A stretch of 64,000 bases of DNA, taken from contig NW_027475130.1 of the NCBI RefSeq assembly GCF_051020985.1, positions 12,232,001-12,296,000 on the forward strand, written 5' to 3'. The notes under the pieces were generated by a model. The model ran no database searches. It had not been told where the DNA came from and saw only the letters and a program-made list of their open reading frames with translations. The translations under genes were made by a program, and so were the position numbers. Source of the stretch: Nomia melanderi. Taxonomy: Eukaryota > Arthropoda > Insecta > Hymenoptera > Halictidae. Positions 10,265 through 22,136 of the stretch are shown piece after piece. Each line of letters begins with the position of its first letter. The stretch's first letter is position 1.

Positions 10265-12295
10265 ATTTTTCCCTGACCCTGAGTGTCCGGCCCCATGAGA
10301 CTGTTGTTTTTTCGACCCCTGGTGGTCCGAGGTCGTTACCGTTGGACAGATTCATGCGCCAGGGCCTCCTGCAGATAATTCACTTTGGTTTATTGCGCTA
10401 TCTCTAATAGCACCCGAGATATCAACAGATATATACTGGATTTTCCCCTGACCCTGAGTGTCCGGCCCCATGAGACTGTGGTTTTTTCGGCCCCTGGTGG
10501 TCCGAGGTCGTTGCCGCTTCACAGATTCATGCGCCAGGGCCTCCTACAGACAATGCACTTTGACTTATTGCGCTATCTGTAATAGCACCCGAGATATCAC
10601 CAGATATATATTGGATTTTTCCCTGACCCTGAGTGGCCGGCCCCATGAGACTGCGGTTTTCTCGGCCCCTGGTGGTCCGAGGTCGTTGCCGCTTCACAGA
10701 TTCATGCGCCAGGGCCTCCTACAGACAATGCACTTTGACTTATTGCGCTGTCTGTAATAGCACCCGAGATATCACCAGATATATATTGGATTTTTCCCTG
10801 ACCCTGAGTGTCCGGCCCCATGAGACGGTGGTTTTCTCGGCCCCTGGTGGTCCGAGGTCGTTCCCGCTGCACAGATTCATGCGCCGGGGCCTCCTGCAGA
10901 TAATTCACTTTGGTTTATTGCGCTATCTCTAATAGCGCCCGGGATATCAACAGATATATATTGGATTTTTTCCTGACCCTGAGTGTCTGGCCCCATGAGA
11001 CTGCGGTTTTCTCGGCTCCTGGTGGTCCGAGGTCGTTCCCGCTGCACACATTCATGCGCCAGGGCCTCCTGCAGATAATTCACTATCATTTATTGCGCTA
11101 TCTCTAATAGCACCCGAGATATCACCAGATATATATTGGATTTTCCCCTGACCCTGAGTGTCCGGCCCCATGAGACTGTGGTTTTCTCGGCCCCTGGTGG
11201 TCCGAGGTCGTTCCCGCTGCCCAGCTTCAGGCGCCAGGGCCTCCTGCAGATAACTCACTTTGGTTTATTGCGCTATCTCTAATAGCACCCAAGATATCAC
11301 CAGATATATATTGGATTTTTCCCTGACCCTGAGTGTCCGGCCCCATGAGACGGTTGTTGTCTCGGCCCCTGGTGGTCCGAGGTCGTTCCCGCTGCACAGA
11401 TTCTTGCGCCAGGGCCTCCTGCAGATAATTCACTTTGGTTTATTGCGCTATATCTAATAGCACCCAAGATATCACCAGATATATATTGTATTTTTCCCTG
11501 ACCCTGAGTGTCCGGCCCCATGAGACTGTGGTTTCCTCGGCCCCTGGTGGTCCGAGGTCGTTCCCGCTGGCCAGATTCATGCGCCAGGGCCTCCTACAGA
11601 CAATGCACTATGATTTATTTCGCTATCTGTAATAGCACCCGAGATATCACCACATATATATTGGATTTTTCGCTGACCCAGAGTGTCCGGCCCCATGAGA
11701 CGGTGGTTTTCTCGGCCCCTGGTGGCCCGCGGTCGTTCCCGCTGCACAGATTCATGCGCCAGGGCCTCCTGCAGATAATTCACTTTCGTTTATTGCGCTA
11801 TCTCTAATAGCACCCGAGATATCACCAGATATATATTGGATTTTTCCCTTACCCTGAGTGTCCGGCCCCATGAGACGGTGGTTTTCTCGGTCCCTGGTGG
11901 TCCTAGGTCGTTCCCGCTGCACAGATGCATGCGCCAGTGCCTCCTGCAGATAATTCCCTTTGGCTTATTGCGCTATCTCTAATAGCGCCCGAGATATCAC
12001 CAGATATATATTGGATTTTTCCCTGACCCTGAGTGTCCGGCCCCATGAGACTGCGGTTTTCTCGGCCCCTGGTGGTCCGAGGTCGTTCCCGCTGCACACA
12101 TTCATGCGCCAGGGCCTCCTGCAGATAATTCACTTTAGTTTATTGCGCTATCTTTAATAGCACCAGAGATATCACCAGATATATATTGGATTTTCCCCTG
12201 ACCCTGAGTGTCCGGCCCCATGAGACTGTGGTTTTCACGGCCCCTGGTGGTCCGAGGTCGTTCCCGCTGCACAGATTCATGCGCCAGGGCCTCCT
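10265..12295 (+). repeat. Block G copy 1, about 11.6 monomers
   Basis: Markers in order are GTTACCGTTGGACAG, GTTGCCGCTTCACAG in two successive units, GATATCAACAG with AGTGTCTGGCC, CTATCATTTATTG, GCTGCCCAGCTTCAGG, GAGACGGTTGTTGTC with TTCTTGCGCC, GCTGGCCAG, and CCACATATATATT with TTCGCTGACCCAG. The same series occurs at 12.6, 22.5 and 45.6 kb. GAGTGGCCGG at 10,632 is shared only with copy 2. Confidence 0.85.
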
Positions 12296-12564
12296 GCAGA
12301 CAATTCACTTTGGTTTATTGCGCTATCTCTAATAGCACCCGAGATATCACCAGATATATATTGGATTTTTCCCCGACCCTGAGTGTCCGGCCCCATGAGA
12401 CGGTGGTTTTCTCGGCCGCTGGTGGTCCGAGGTCGTTCCCGCTGGCCAGATTCATGCGCCAGGGCCTCCTACAGACAATGCACTATGATTTATTGCGCTA
12501 TCTGTAATAGCACCCGAGATATCACCAGATCTATATTGGATTTTCCCCTGACCCTGAGTATCCG

Positions 12565-14395
12565 GCCCCATGAGACTGTGGTTTTTTCGGCCCCTGGTGG
12601 TCCGAGGTCGTTGCCGCTTCACAGATTCATGCGCCAGGGCCTCCTACAGACAATGCACTTTGACTTATTGCGCTATCTGTAATAGCACCCGAGATATCAC
12701 CAGATATATATTGGATTTTTCCCTGACCCTGAGTGGCCGGCCCCATGAGACTGCGGTTTTCTCGGCCCCTGGTGGTCCGATGTCGTTGCCGCTTCACAGA
12801 TTCATGCGCCAGGGCCTCCTACAGACAATGCACTTTGACTTATTGCGCCATCTGTAATAGCACCCGAGATATCACCAGATATATATTGGATTTTTCCCTG
12901 ACCCTGAGTGTCCGGCCCCATGAGACGGTGGTTTTCTCGGCCCCTGGTGGTCCGAGGTCGTTCCCGCTGCACAGATTCATGCGCCAGGGCCTCCTGCAGA
13001 TAATTCACTTTGGTTTATTGCGCTATCTCTAATAGCGCCCGGGATATCAACAGATATATATTGGATTTTTCCCTGACCCTGAGTGTCTGGCCCCATGAGA
13101 CTGCGGTTTTCTCGGCTCCTGGTGGTCCGAGGTCGTTCCCGCTGCACACATTCATGCGCCAGGGCCTCCTGCAGATAATTCACTATCATTTATTGCGCTA
13201 TCTCTAATAGCACCCGAGATATCACCAGATATATATTGGATTTTCCCCTGACCCTGAGTGTCCGGCCCCATGAGACTGTGGTTTTCTCGGCCCCTGGTGG
13301 TCCGAGGTCGTTCCCGCTGCCCAGCTTCAGGCGCCAGGGCCTCCTGCAGATAACTCACTTTGGTTTATGGCGCTATCTCTAATAGCACCCAAGATATCAC
13401 CAGATATATATTGGATTTTTCCCTGACCCTGAGTGTCCGGCCCCATGAGACGGTTGTTGTCTCGGCCCCTGGTGGTCCGAGGTCGTTCCCGCTGCACAGA
13501 TTCTTGCGCCAGGGCCTCCTGCAGATAATTCACTTTGGTTTATTGCGCTATATCTAATAGCACCCAAGATATCACCAGATATATATTGGATTTTCCCTGA
13601 CCCTGAGTGTCCGGTCCCATGAGACAGTGGTTTCCTCGGCCCCTGGTGGTCCGAGGTCGTTCCCGCTGGCCAGATTCATGCGCCAGGGCCTCCTACAGAC
13701 AATGCACTATGATTTATTTCGCTATCTGTAATAGCACCCGAGATATCACCACATATATATTGGATTTTTCGCTGACCCAGAGTGTCCGGCCCCATGAGAC
13801 GGTGGTTTTCTCGGCCCCTGGTGGCCCGCGGTCGTTCCCGATGCACAGATTCATGCGCCAGGGCCTCCTGCAGATAATTCACTTTCGTTTATTGCGCTAT
13901 CTCTAATAGCACCCGAGATATCACCAGATATATATTGGATTTTTCCCTTACCCTGAGTGTCCGGCCCCATGAGACGGTGGTTTTCTCGGTCCCTGGTGGT
14001 CCTAGGTCGTTCCCGCTGCACAGATGCATGCGCCAGGGCCTCCTGCAGATAATACCCTTTGGCTTATTGCGCTATCTCTAATAGCGCCCGAGATATCACC
14101 AGATATATATTGGATTTTTCCCTGACCCTGAGTGTCCGGCCCCATGAGACTGCGGTTTTCTCGGCCCCTGGTGGTCCGAGGTCGTTCCCGCTGCACACAT
14201 TCATGCGCCAGGGCCTCCTGCAGATAATTCACTTTAGTTTATTGCGCTATCTTTAATAGCACCCGAGATATCACCAGATATATATTGGATTTTCCCCTGA
14301 CCCTGAGTGTCCGGCCCCATGAGACTGTGGTTTTCACGGCCCCTGGTGGTCCGAGGTCGTTCCCGGTGCACAGATTCATGCGCCAGGGCCTCCTG
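12565..14395 (+). repeat. Block G copy 2 (12-monomer spacing)
   Basis: Spacing from copy 1 is 2,100 bp, falling to 2,099 bp after a 1-bp deletion near 13,593 (GGATTTTCCCTGACC). GAGTGGCCGG is shared with copy 1 only, which makes these two the closest pair. The right end at about 14,395 departs from copy 1 at CCTGCAGATAATTC against CCTGCAGACAATTC. Confidence 0.85.
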
Positions 14396-15659
14396 CAGAT
14401 AATTCACTTTGGTTTATTGCGCTATCTCTAATAGCACCCGAGATATCACCAGATATATATTGGATTTTTCACTGACCCTGAGCGTCCGGCCCCATGAGAC
14501 GGTTGTTTTCTCGGCCCCTGGTGGTCCGAGAACGTTCCCGCTGAACAGGTTCATGCGCCAGCGTCTCCTACAGACAATGCACTTTGATTTATTGCGCTAT
14601 CTGTAATAGCACCCGAGATATCACCAGATATATATTGGATTTTTCACTGACCCTGAGTGTCCTGCCCCATGAGACGGTGGTTTTCTCGGCCCCTGGTGTT
14701 CCGAGGTCGTTCCCGCTGCACAGATTCATGCGCCAGGGCCTCCTACAGACAATGCACTTTGATTTATTGCGCTATCTCTAATAGCGCCCGAGATATCACC
14801 AGATATATATTGGATTTTTCCCTGACCCTGAGTGTCCGGCCCCATGAGACTGCGGTTTTCTCGGCCCCTGGTGGTCCGAGGTCGTTCCCGCTGCACAGAT
14901 TCATGCGCCAGGGCCTCCTGCAGACAATTCACTTTGGTTTATTGCGCTATCTCTAATAGCACCCGAGATATCACCAGATATATATTGGCTTTTCCCCTGA
15001 CCCTGAGTGTCCGGCCCCATGAGACTGTGGTTTTCTCGGCCCCTGGTGGTCCGAGGTCGTTCCCGCTGCACAGATTCATGCGCCAGGGCCTCCTACAGAC
15101 AATGCACTTTGATTTATTGCGCTATCTGTAATAGCACACGAGATATCACCAGATATATATTGGATTTTCCCCTGACCCTGAGTGTGCGGCACCATGAGAC
15201 TGTAGTTTTCTCGGCCCCTGGTGGTCCTAGGTCGTTCCCGCTGCACACATTCATGCGCCAGGGCCTCCTGCAGACAATTCACTTTGTTTTATTGCGCTAT
15301 CTCTAATAGCACCCGAGATATCACCAGATATATATTGGATTTTTCCCCGACCCTGAGTGTCCGGCCCCATGAGACGGTGGTTTTCTCGGCCGCTGGTGGT
15401 CCGAGGTCGTTCCCGCTGGCCAGATTCATGCGCCAGGGCCTCCTACAGACAATGCACTATGATTTATTGCGCTATCTGTAATAGCACCCGAGATATCACC
15501 AGATCTATATTGGATTTTCCCCTGACCCTGAGTATCCGGCCCCATGAGACCGTGGTTTTCTCGGCCCCTGGTGGTCCGAGGTCGTTCCCGTTGCACAGAT
15601 TCATGCGCCAGGGCCTCCTGCAGATAATTCACTTCGGTTTATTGCGCTATCTCTAATAG
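14085..15659 (+). repeat. Block I copy 1: 9-monomer unit of a perfect-register tandem duplication
   Basis: This 1,575-bp unit (exactly 9 x 175) is followed directly by a second copy. Markers are TTTTCACGGCC, CCCGGTGCACAG, CCGAGAACGTTCC with GCTGAACAGG and CCAGCGTCTCC, GAGTGTCCTGCC, TTGGCTTTTCCCC, GTGTGCGGCACC and GCTGGCCAG. Three differences between copies were seen by eye. Confidence 0.88.
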
Positions 15660-17234
15660 CACCCGAGATATCACCAGATATATATTGGATTTTTCCCTGA
15701 CCCTGAGTGTCCGGCCCCATGAGACTGCGGTTTTCTCGGCCCCTGGTGGTCCGAGGTCGTTCCCGCTGCACACATTCATGCGCCAGGGCCTCCTGCAGAT
15801 AATTCACTTTAGTTTATTGCGCTATCTTTAATAGCACCCGAGATATCACCAGATATATATTGGATTTTCCCCTGACCCTGAGTGTCCGGCCCCATGAGAC
15901 TGTGGTTTTCACGGCCCCTGGTGGTCCGAGGTCGTTCCCGGTGCACAGATTCATGCGCCAGGGCCTCCTGCAGATAATTCACTTTGGTTTATTGCGCTAT
16001 CTCTAATAGCACCCGAGATATCACCAGATATATATTGGATTTTTCACTGACCCTGAGCGTCCGGCCCCATGAGACGGTTGTTTTCTCGGCCCATGGTGGT
16101 CCGAGAACGTTCCCGCTGAACAGGTTCATGCGCCAGCGTCTCCTACAGACAATGCACTTTGATTTATTGCGCTATCTGTAATAGCACCCGAGATATCACC
16201 AGATATATATTGGATTTTTCACTGACCCTGAGTGTCCTTCCCCATGAGACGGTGGTTTTCTCGGCCCCTGGTGTTCCGAGGTCGTTCCCGCTGCACAGAT
16301 TCATGCGCCAGGGCCTCCTACAGACAATGCACTTTGATTTATTGCGCTATCTCTAATAGCGCCCGAGATATCACCAGATATATATTGGATTTTTCCCTGA
16401 CCCTGAGTGTCCGGCCCCATGAGACTGCGGTTTTCTCGGCCCCTGGTGGTCCGAGGTCGTTCCCGCTGCACAGATTCATGCGCCAGGGCCTCCTGCAGAC
16501 AATTCACTTTGGTTTATTGCGCTATCTCTAATAGCACCCGAGATATCACCAGATATATATTGGCTTTTCCCCTGACCCTGAGTGTCCGGCCCCATGAGAC
16601 TGTGGTTTTCTCGGCCCCTGGTGGTCCGAGGTCGTTCCCGCTGCACAGATTCATGCGCCAGGGCCTCCTACAGACAATGCACTTTGATTTATTGCGCTAT
16701 CTGTAATAGCACACGAGATATCACCAGATATATATTGGATTTTCCCCTGACCCTGAGTGTGCGGCACCATGAGACTGTAGTTTTCTCGGCCCCTGGTGGT
16801 CCTAGGTCGTTCCCGCTGCACACATTCATGCGCCAGGGCCTCCTGCAGACAATTCACTTTGTTTTATTGCGCTATCTCTAATAGCACCCGAGATATCACC
16901 AGATATATATTGGATTTTTCCCCGACCCTGAGTGTCCGGCCCCATGAGACGGTGGTTTTCTCGGCCGCTGGTGGTCCGAGGTCGTTCCCGCTGGCCAGAT
17001 TCATGCGCCAGGGCCTCCTACAGACAATGCACTATGATTTATTGCGCTATCTGTAATAGCACCCGAGATATCACCAGATCTATATTGGATTTTCCCCTGA
17101 CCCTGAGTATCCGGCCCCATGAGACGGTGGTTTTCTCGGCCCCTGGTGGTCCGAGGTCGTTCCCGTTGCACAGATTCATGCGCCAGGGCCTCCTGCAGAT
17201 AATTCACTTCGGTTTATTGCGCTATCTCTAATAG
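15660..17234 (+). repeat. Block I copy 2
   Basis: This is the second of two adjacent 1,575-bp units. Differences from copy 1 are GGCCCATGGTGG near 16,092, GTGTCCTTCCCC near 16,237 and GAGACGGTGG near 17,126 where copy 1 has GAGACCGTGG. Fewer than 0.3% differences places this among the youngest duplications in the window. Confidence 0.88.
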
Positions 17235-18300
17235 CACCCGAGATATCACCAGATATATATTGGATTTTTCACTGACCCTGAGCGTCCGGCCCGATGAGAC
17301 GGTCGTTTTCTCGGCCCCTGGTGGTCCGAGAACGTTCCCGCTGCACAGGTTCATGCGCCAGCGTCTCCTACAGACAATGCACTTTGATTTATTGCGCTAT
17401 CTGTAATAGCACCCGAGATATCACCAGATATATATTGGATTTTTCACTGACCCTGAGTGTCCTGCCCCATGAGACGGTGGTTTTCTCGGCCCCTGGTGTT
17501 CCGAGGTCGTTCCCGCTGCACAGATTCATGCGCCAGGGCCTCCTACAGACAATGCACTTTGATTTATTGCGCTATCTCTAATAGCACCCGAGATATCACC
17601 AGATATATATTGGATTTTCCCCTGACCCTGAGTGTCCGGCCCCATGAGACTGTGGTTTTCTCGGCCCCTGGTGGTCCTAGGTCGTTCCCGCTGCACTGAT
17701 GCATGCGCCAGGGCCTCCTGCAGATAATTCCCTTTGGCTTATTGCGCTATCTCTAATAGCGCCCGAGATATCACCAGATATATATTGGATTTTTCCCTGA
17801 CCCTGAGTGTCCGGCAACATGAGACTGCGGTTTTCTCGGCCCCTGGTGGTCCGAGGTCGTTCCCGCTGCACACATTCATGCGCCAGGGCCTCCTGCAGAT
17901 AATTCACTTTAGTTTATTGCGCTATCTTTAATAGCACTCGAGATATCACCAGATATATATTGGATTTTCCCCTGACCCTGAGTGTCCGGCCCCATGAGAC
18001 TGTGGTTTTCACGGCCCCTGGTGGTCCGAGGTCGTTCCCGCTGCACAGATTCATGCGCCAGGGCCTCCTACAGACAATGCACTTTGATTTATTGCGCTAT
18101 CTGTAATAGCACCCGAGATATCACCAGATATATATTGGATTTTTCCCTGACCCTGAGTGTCCGGCCCCATGAGACTGTGGTTTTTTCGACCCCTGGTGGT
18201 CCGAGGTCGTTCCCGTTGCACAGATTCATGCGCCAGGGCCTCCTGCAGATAATTCACTTTGATTTATTGCGCTATCTGTAATAGCACCCGAGATATCACC
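17235..18300 (+). repeat. Mixed monomers between blocks I and H
   Basis: About six monomers that look like pieces of neighbouring blocks. The GAGAACGTTCC and GTCCTGCCCC units resemble block I. The units with GCACTGATGCATGC and CTTTAATAGCACTCG resemble block G near 14.0 kb (spacing about 3,675 bp). GGCAACATGAGAC near 17,815 is private. Confidence 0.7.
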
Positions 18301-18816
18301 AGATAGATATTGGATTTTTCACTGACCCTAAGTGTCCGGCCCCTCGAGACGGTGGTTTTCTCGGCCCCTGGTGGTCCGAGGTCGTTCCCGCTGCACAGAT
18401 TCATGCGCCAGGGCCTCCTACAGACAATGCACTTTGATTTATTGCGCTATCTGTAATAGCACCCGAGATATCACCAGATATATATTGGATTTTTCCCCGA
18501 CCCTGAGTGTCCGGCCCCTTGAGACTGTCGTTTTCGCGGCCCCTGGTGGTCCGAGGTCGTTCCCGTTGCACAGATTCATGCGCCAGGGTCTCCTGCAGAT
18601 AATTCACCTTGGTTTATTGCGCTATCTCTAATAGCACCCGAGATATCACCAGATATATATTGGATTTTCCCCACACCCTGAGTGTCCGGCCCCATGAGAC
18701 TGTAGTTTTCTCGGCCCCTGGTGGTCCTAGGTCGTTCCCGCTGCACAGATTCATGCGCCAGGGCCTCCTACAGACAATGCACTTTGATTTATTGCGTTAT
18801 CTGTAATAGCACCCGA

Positions 18817-18992
18817 GATATCACCACATATATATTGGATTTTTCCCTGGCCCAGAGTGTCCGGCCCCCTCGAGACGGTGCTTTCGTCGGCCCCTGGTGG
18901 TCCGAGGTCGTTCCCGCTGCACAGCTTCAGGCGCCAGGGCCTCCTGCAGATAACTCACTTTGGTTTATAGCGCTATCTCTAATAGCACCCGA
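18817..18992 (+). repeat. XhoI-type 176-bp monomer, copy 4 (in block H copy 2)
   Basis: CTCGAG lies at 18869-18874. The unit lies exactly 9,800 bp (56 monomers) after the copy at 9,017. Confidence 0.9.
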
Positions 18993-19219
18993 GATATCAC
19001 CAGATATATATTGGATTTTTCCCTGACCCTGAGTGTCCGGCCCCATGAGACGGTGGTTTTCTCGGCCCCTGGTGGTCCGAGGTCGTTCCAGCTGCACAGA
19101 TTCATGCGCCAGGGCCTCCTGCAGATAATTCACTTTGGTTTATTGCGCTATCTCTAATAGCGCCCGAGATATCAACAGATATATATTGGATTTTTCCCTG
19201 ACCCTGAGTGTCCGGCCCC

Positions 19220-19955
19220 ATGAGACTCCGGTTTTCTCGGCCCCTGGTGGTCCGAGGTCGTTCCCGCTGCACACATTCATGAGCCAGGGCCTCCTGCAGA
19301 TAATTCACTATGCTTTATTGCGCTATCTCTAATTGCACCCGAGATATCACCAGATATATATTGGATTTTGCCCTGACCCTGAGTGTCCGGCCCCATGAGA
19401 CTGTGGTTTTCTCGGCCCCTAGTGGTCCGAGGTTGTTCCCGCTGCACACATTCATGCGCCAGGGCCTCCTACAGACAATGCACTTTGATTTATTGCTCTA
19501 TCTGTAATAGCACCCAAGATATCACCAGATATATATTGGATTTTTCCCTGACCCTGAGTGTCCGGCCCCATGAGACTGTGGTTTCCTCGGCCTCTGGTGG
19601 TCCGAGGTCGTTCCCGCTGCACAGATTCATGCGCCAGGGCCTCCTACAGACAATGCACTTTGATTTATTTCGCTATCTCTAATAGGACAGGACATATCAC
19701 CAGATATATATTGGATTTTCCCCAGACCCTGAGTGTCCGGCCGCATGAGACTGTAGTTTTATCGGCCCCTGGTGGTCCGAGGTCGTTCCCGCTGCACAGA
19801 TTCATGCGCCAGGGCCTCCTACAGACAATGCACTTTGATTTATTGCGCTATCTGTAATAGCACCCGAGATATCACCACATATATATTGGATTTTTCGCTG
19901 ACCCAGAGTGTCCGGCCCCATGAGACGGTGGTTTTCTCGGCCCCTGGTGGTCCGA
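19220..19955 (+). repeat. Block E copy 1, about 4 monomers (within block H copy 2)
   Basis: This part of block H reappears at 44,424 at a spacing of 25,204 bp. Shared markers are GAGACTCCGG, CTATGCTTTATTG, CTCTAATTGCACCC, GAGGTTGTTCCC and AATAGGACAGGAC. AATAGGACAGGAC is not in block H copy 1, so copy 2 is the source lineage. Confidence 0.82.
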
Positions 19956-20401
19956 GGTCGTTCGCGCTGCACAGCTTCAGGCGCCAGGGCCTCCTGCAGA
20001 TGACTCACATTGGTTTATTGCGCTATCTCTAATAGCACCCGAGATATCACCAGATATATATTGGATTTTTCCCTGACCCTGAGTGTCCGGCCCCAAGAGA
20101 CGGTGGTTTTCTCGGCCCCTGGTGGTCCGCGGTCGTTCCCGCTGCACAGATTCATGCGCCAGGGCCTCCTGCAGATAATTCACTTTCGTTTATTGCGCTA
20201 TCTCGAATAGCACCCGAGATATCACCAGATATATATTGGATTTTTCCCTGACCCTGAGTGTCCGGCCCCATGAGACTGTGGTTTTTTCGACCCCTGGTGG
20301 TCCGAGGTCGTTCCCGTTGCACAGATTCATGCGCCAGGGCCTCCTGCAGATAATTCACTTTGATTTATTGCGCTATCTGTAATAGCACCCGAGATATCAC
20401 C

Positions 20402-22136
20402 AGATAGATATTGGATTTTTCACTGACCCTAAGTGTCCGGCCCCTCGAGACGGTGGTTTTCTCGGCCCCTGGTGGTCCGAGGTCGTTCCCGCTGCACAGA
20501 TTCCTGCGCCAGGGCCTCCTACAGACAATGCACTTTGATTTATTGCGCTATCTGTAATAGCACCCAAGATATCACCAGATAAATATTGGATTTTCCCCTG
20601 ACCCTGAGTGTCCGGCCCCATGAGACGGTGGTTTTCTCGGCCCCTGATGGTCCGAGGTCGTTCCCGCTGGCCACATTTATGCGCCAGGGCCTCCTACAGA
20701 CAATGTACTTTGATTTATTGCGCTATCTGTAATAGCACCAGAGATATCACCAGATATATATTGGATTTTCCCCTGACCCTGAGTGTCCGGCCCCTTGAGA
20801 CTGTCGTTTTCGCGGCCCCTGGTGGTCCGAGGTCGTTCCCGTTGCACAGATTCATGCGCCAGGGCCTCCTGCAGATAATTCACCTTGGTTTATTGCGCTA
20901 TCTCTAATAACGCCCGAGATATCACCAGATATATATTGGATTTTCCCCACACCCTGAGTGTCCGGCCCCATGAGACTGTAGTTTTCTCGGCCCCTGGTGG
21001 TCCTAGGTCGTTCCCGCTGCACAGATTCATGCGCCAGGGCCTCCTACAGACAATGCACTTTGATTTATTGCGTTATCTGTAATAGCACCCGAGATATCAC
21101 CACATATATATTGGATTTTTCCCTGGCCCAGAGTGTCCGGCCCCCTCGAGACGGTGCTTTCGTCGGCCCCTGGTGGTCCGAGGTCGTTCCCGCTGCACAG
21201 CTTCAGGCGCCAGGGCCTCCTGCAGATAACTCACTTTGGTTTATAGCGCTATCTCTAATAGCACCCGAGATATCACCAGATATATATTGGATTTTTCCCT
21301 GACCCTGAGTGTCCGGCCCCATGAGACGGTGGTTTTCTCGGCCCCTGGTGGTCCGAGGTCGTTCCCGCTGCACAGATTCATGCGCCAGGGCCTCCTGCAG
21401 ATAATTCACTTTGGTTTATTGCGCTATCTCTAATAGCGCCCGAGATATCAACAGATATATATTGGATTTTTCCCTGACCCTGAGTGTCCGGCCCCATGAG
21501 ACTCCGGTTTTCTCGGCCCCTGGTGGTCCGAGGTCGTTCCCGCTGCACACATTCATGAGCCAGGGCCTCCTGCAGATAATTCACTATGCTTTATTGCGCT
21601 ATCTCTAATTGCACCCGAGATATCACCAGATATATATTGGATTTTGCCCTGACCCTGAGTGTCCGGCCCCATGAGACTGTGGTTTTCTCGGCCCCTAGTG
21701 GTCCGAGGTTGTTCCCGCTGCACACATTCATGCGCCAGGGCCTCCTACAGACAATGCACTTTGATTTATTGCTCTATCTGTAATAGCACCCAAGATATCA
21801 CCAGATATATATTGGATTTTTCCCTGACCCTGAGTGTCCGGCCCCATGAGACTGTGGTTTCCTCGGCCTCTGGTGGTCCGAGGTCGTTCGCGCTGCACAG
21901 CTTCAGGCGCCAGGGCCTCCTGCAGATGACTCACATTGGTTTATTGCGCTATCTCTAATAGCACCCGAGATATCACCAGATATATATTGGATTTTTCCCT
22001 GACCCTGAGTGTCCGGCCCCAAGAGACGGTGGTTTTCTCGGCCCCTGGTGGTCCGCGGTCGTTCCCGCTGCACAGATTCATGCGCCAGGGCCTCCTGCAG
22101 ATAATTCACTTTCGTTTATTGCGCTATCTCGAATAG
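20402..22136 (+). repeat. Block H copy 3, with an exact two-monomer deletion
   Basis: This copy matches copy 2 at a spacing of 2,276 bp up to about 21,880, then at 1,926 bp. The 350-bp change equals two monomers. At the join, CCTCGGCCTCTGG (left partner near 19.58 kb) is followed directly by TTCGCGCTGCACAGC (right partner near 19.96 kb), so the exchange was in register. Confidence 0.85.
21093..21268 (+). repeat. XhoI-type 176-bp monomer, copy 5 (in block H copy 3)
   Basis: CTCGAG lies at 21145-21150. The unit lies 2,276 bp (13 monomers plus 1) after the copy at 18,817. Confidence 0.9.

Larger units (their letters stand above)
18301..20210 (+). repeat. Block H copy 2, lacking the AGATAAATATT unit
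   Basis: From about 18.4 kb this copy runs at a constant 9,800-bp spacing from copy 1. The AGATAGATATTGG unit instead lies 9,975 bp from its partner, because one whole monomer (the AGATAAATATT and GGCCACATTTATG unit) is absent here. It ends with TATCTCGAATAGC, shared with copy 3. Confidence 0.85.
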
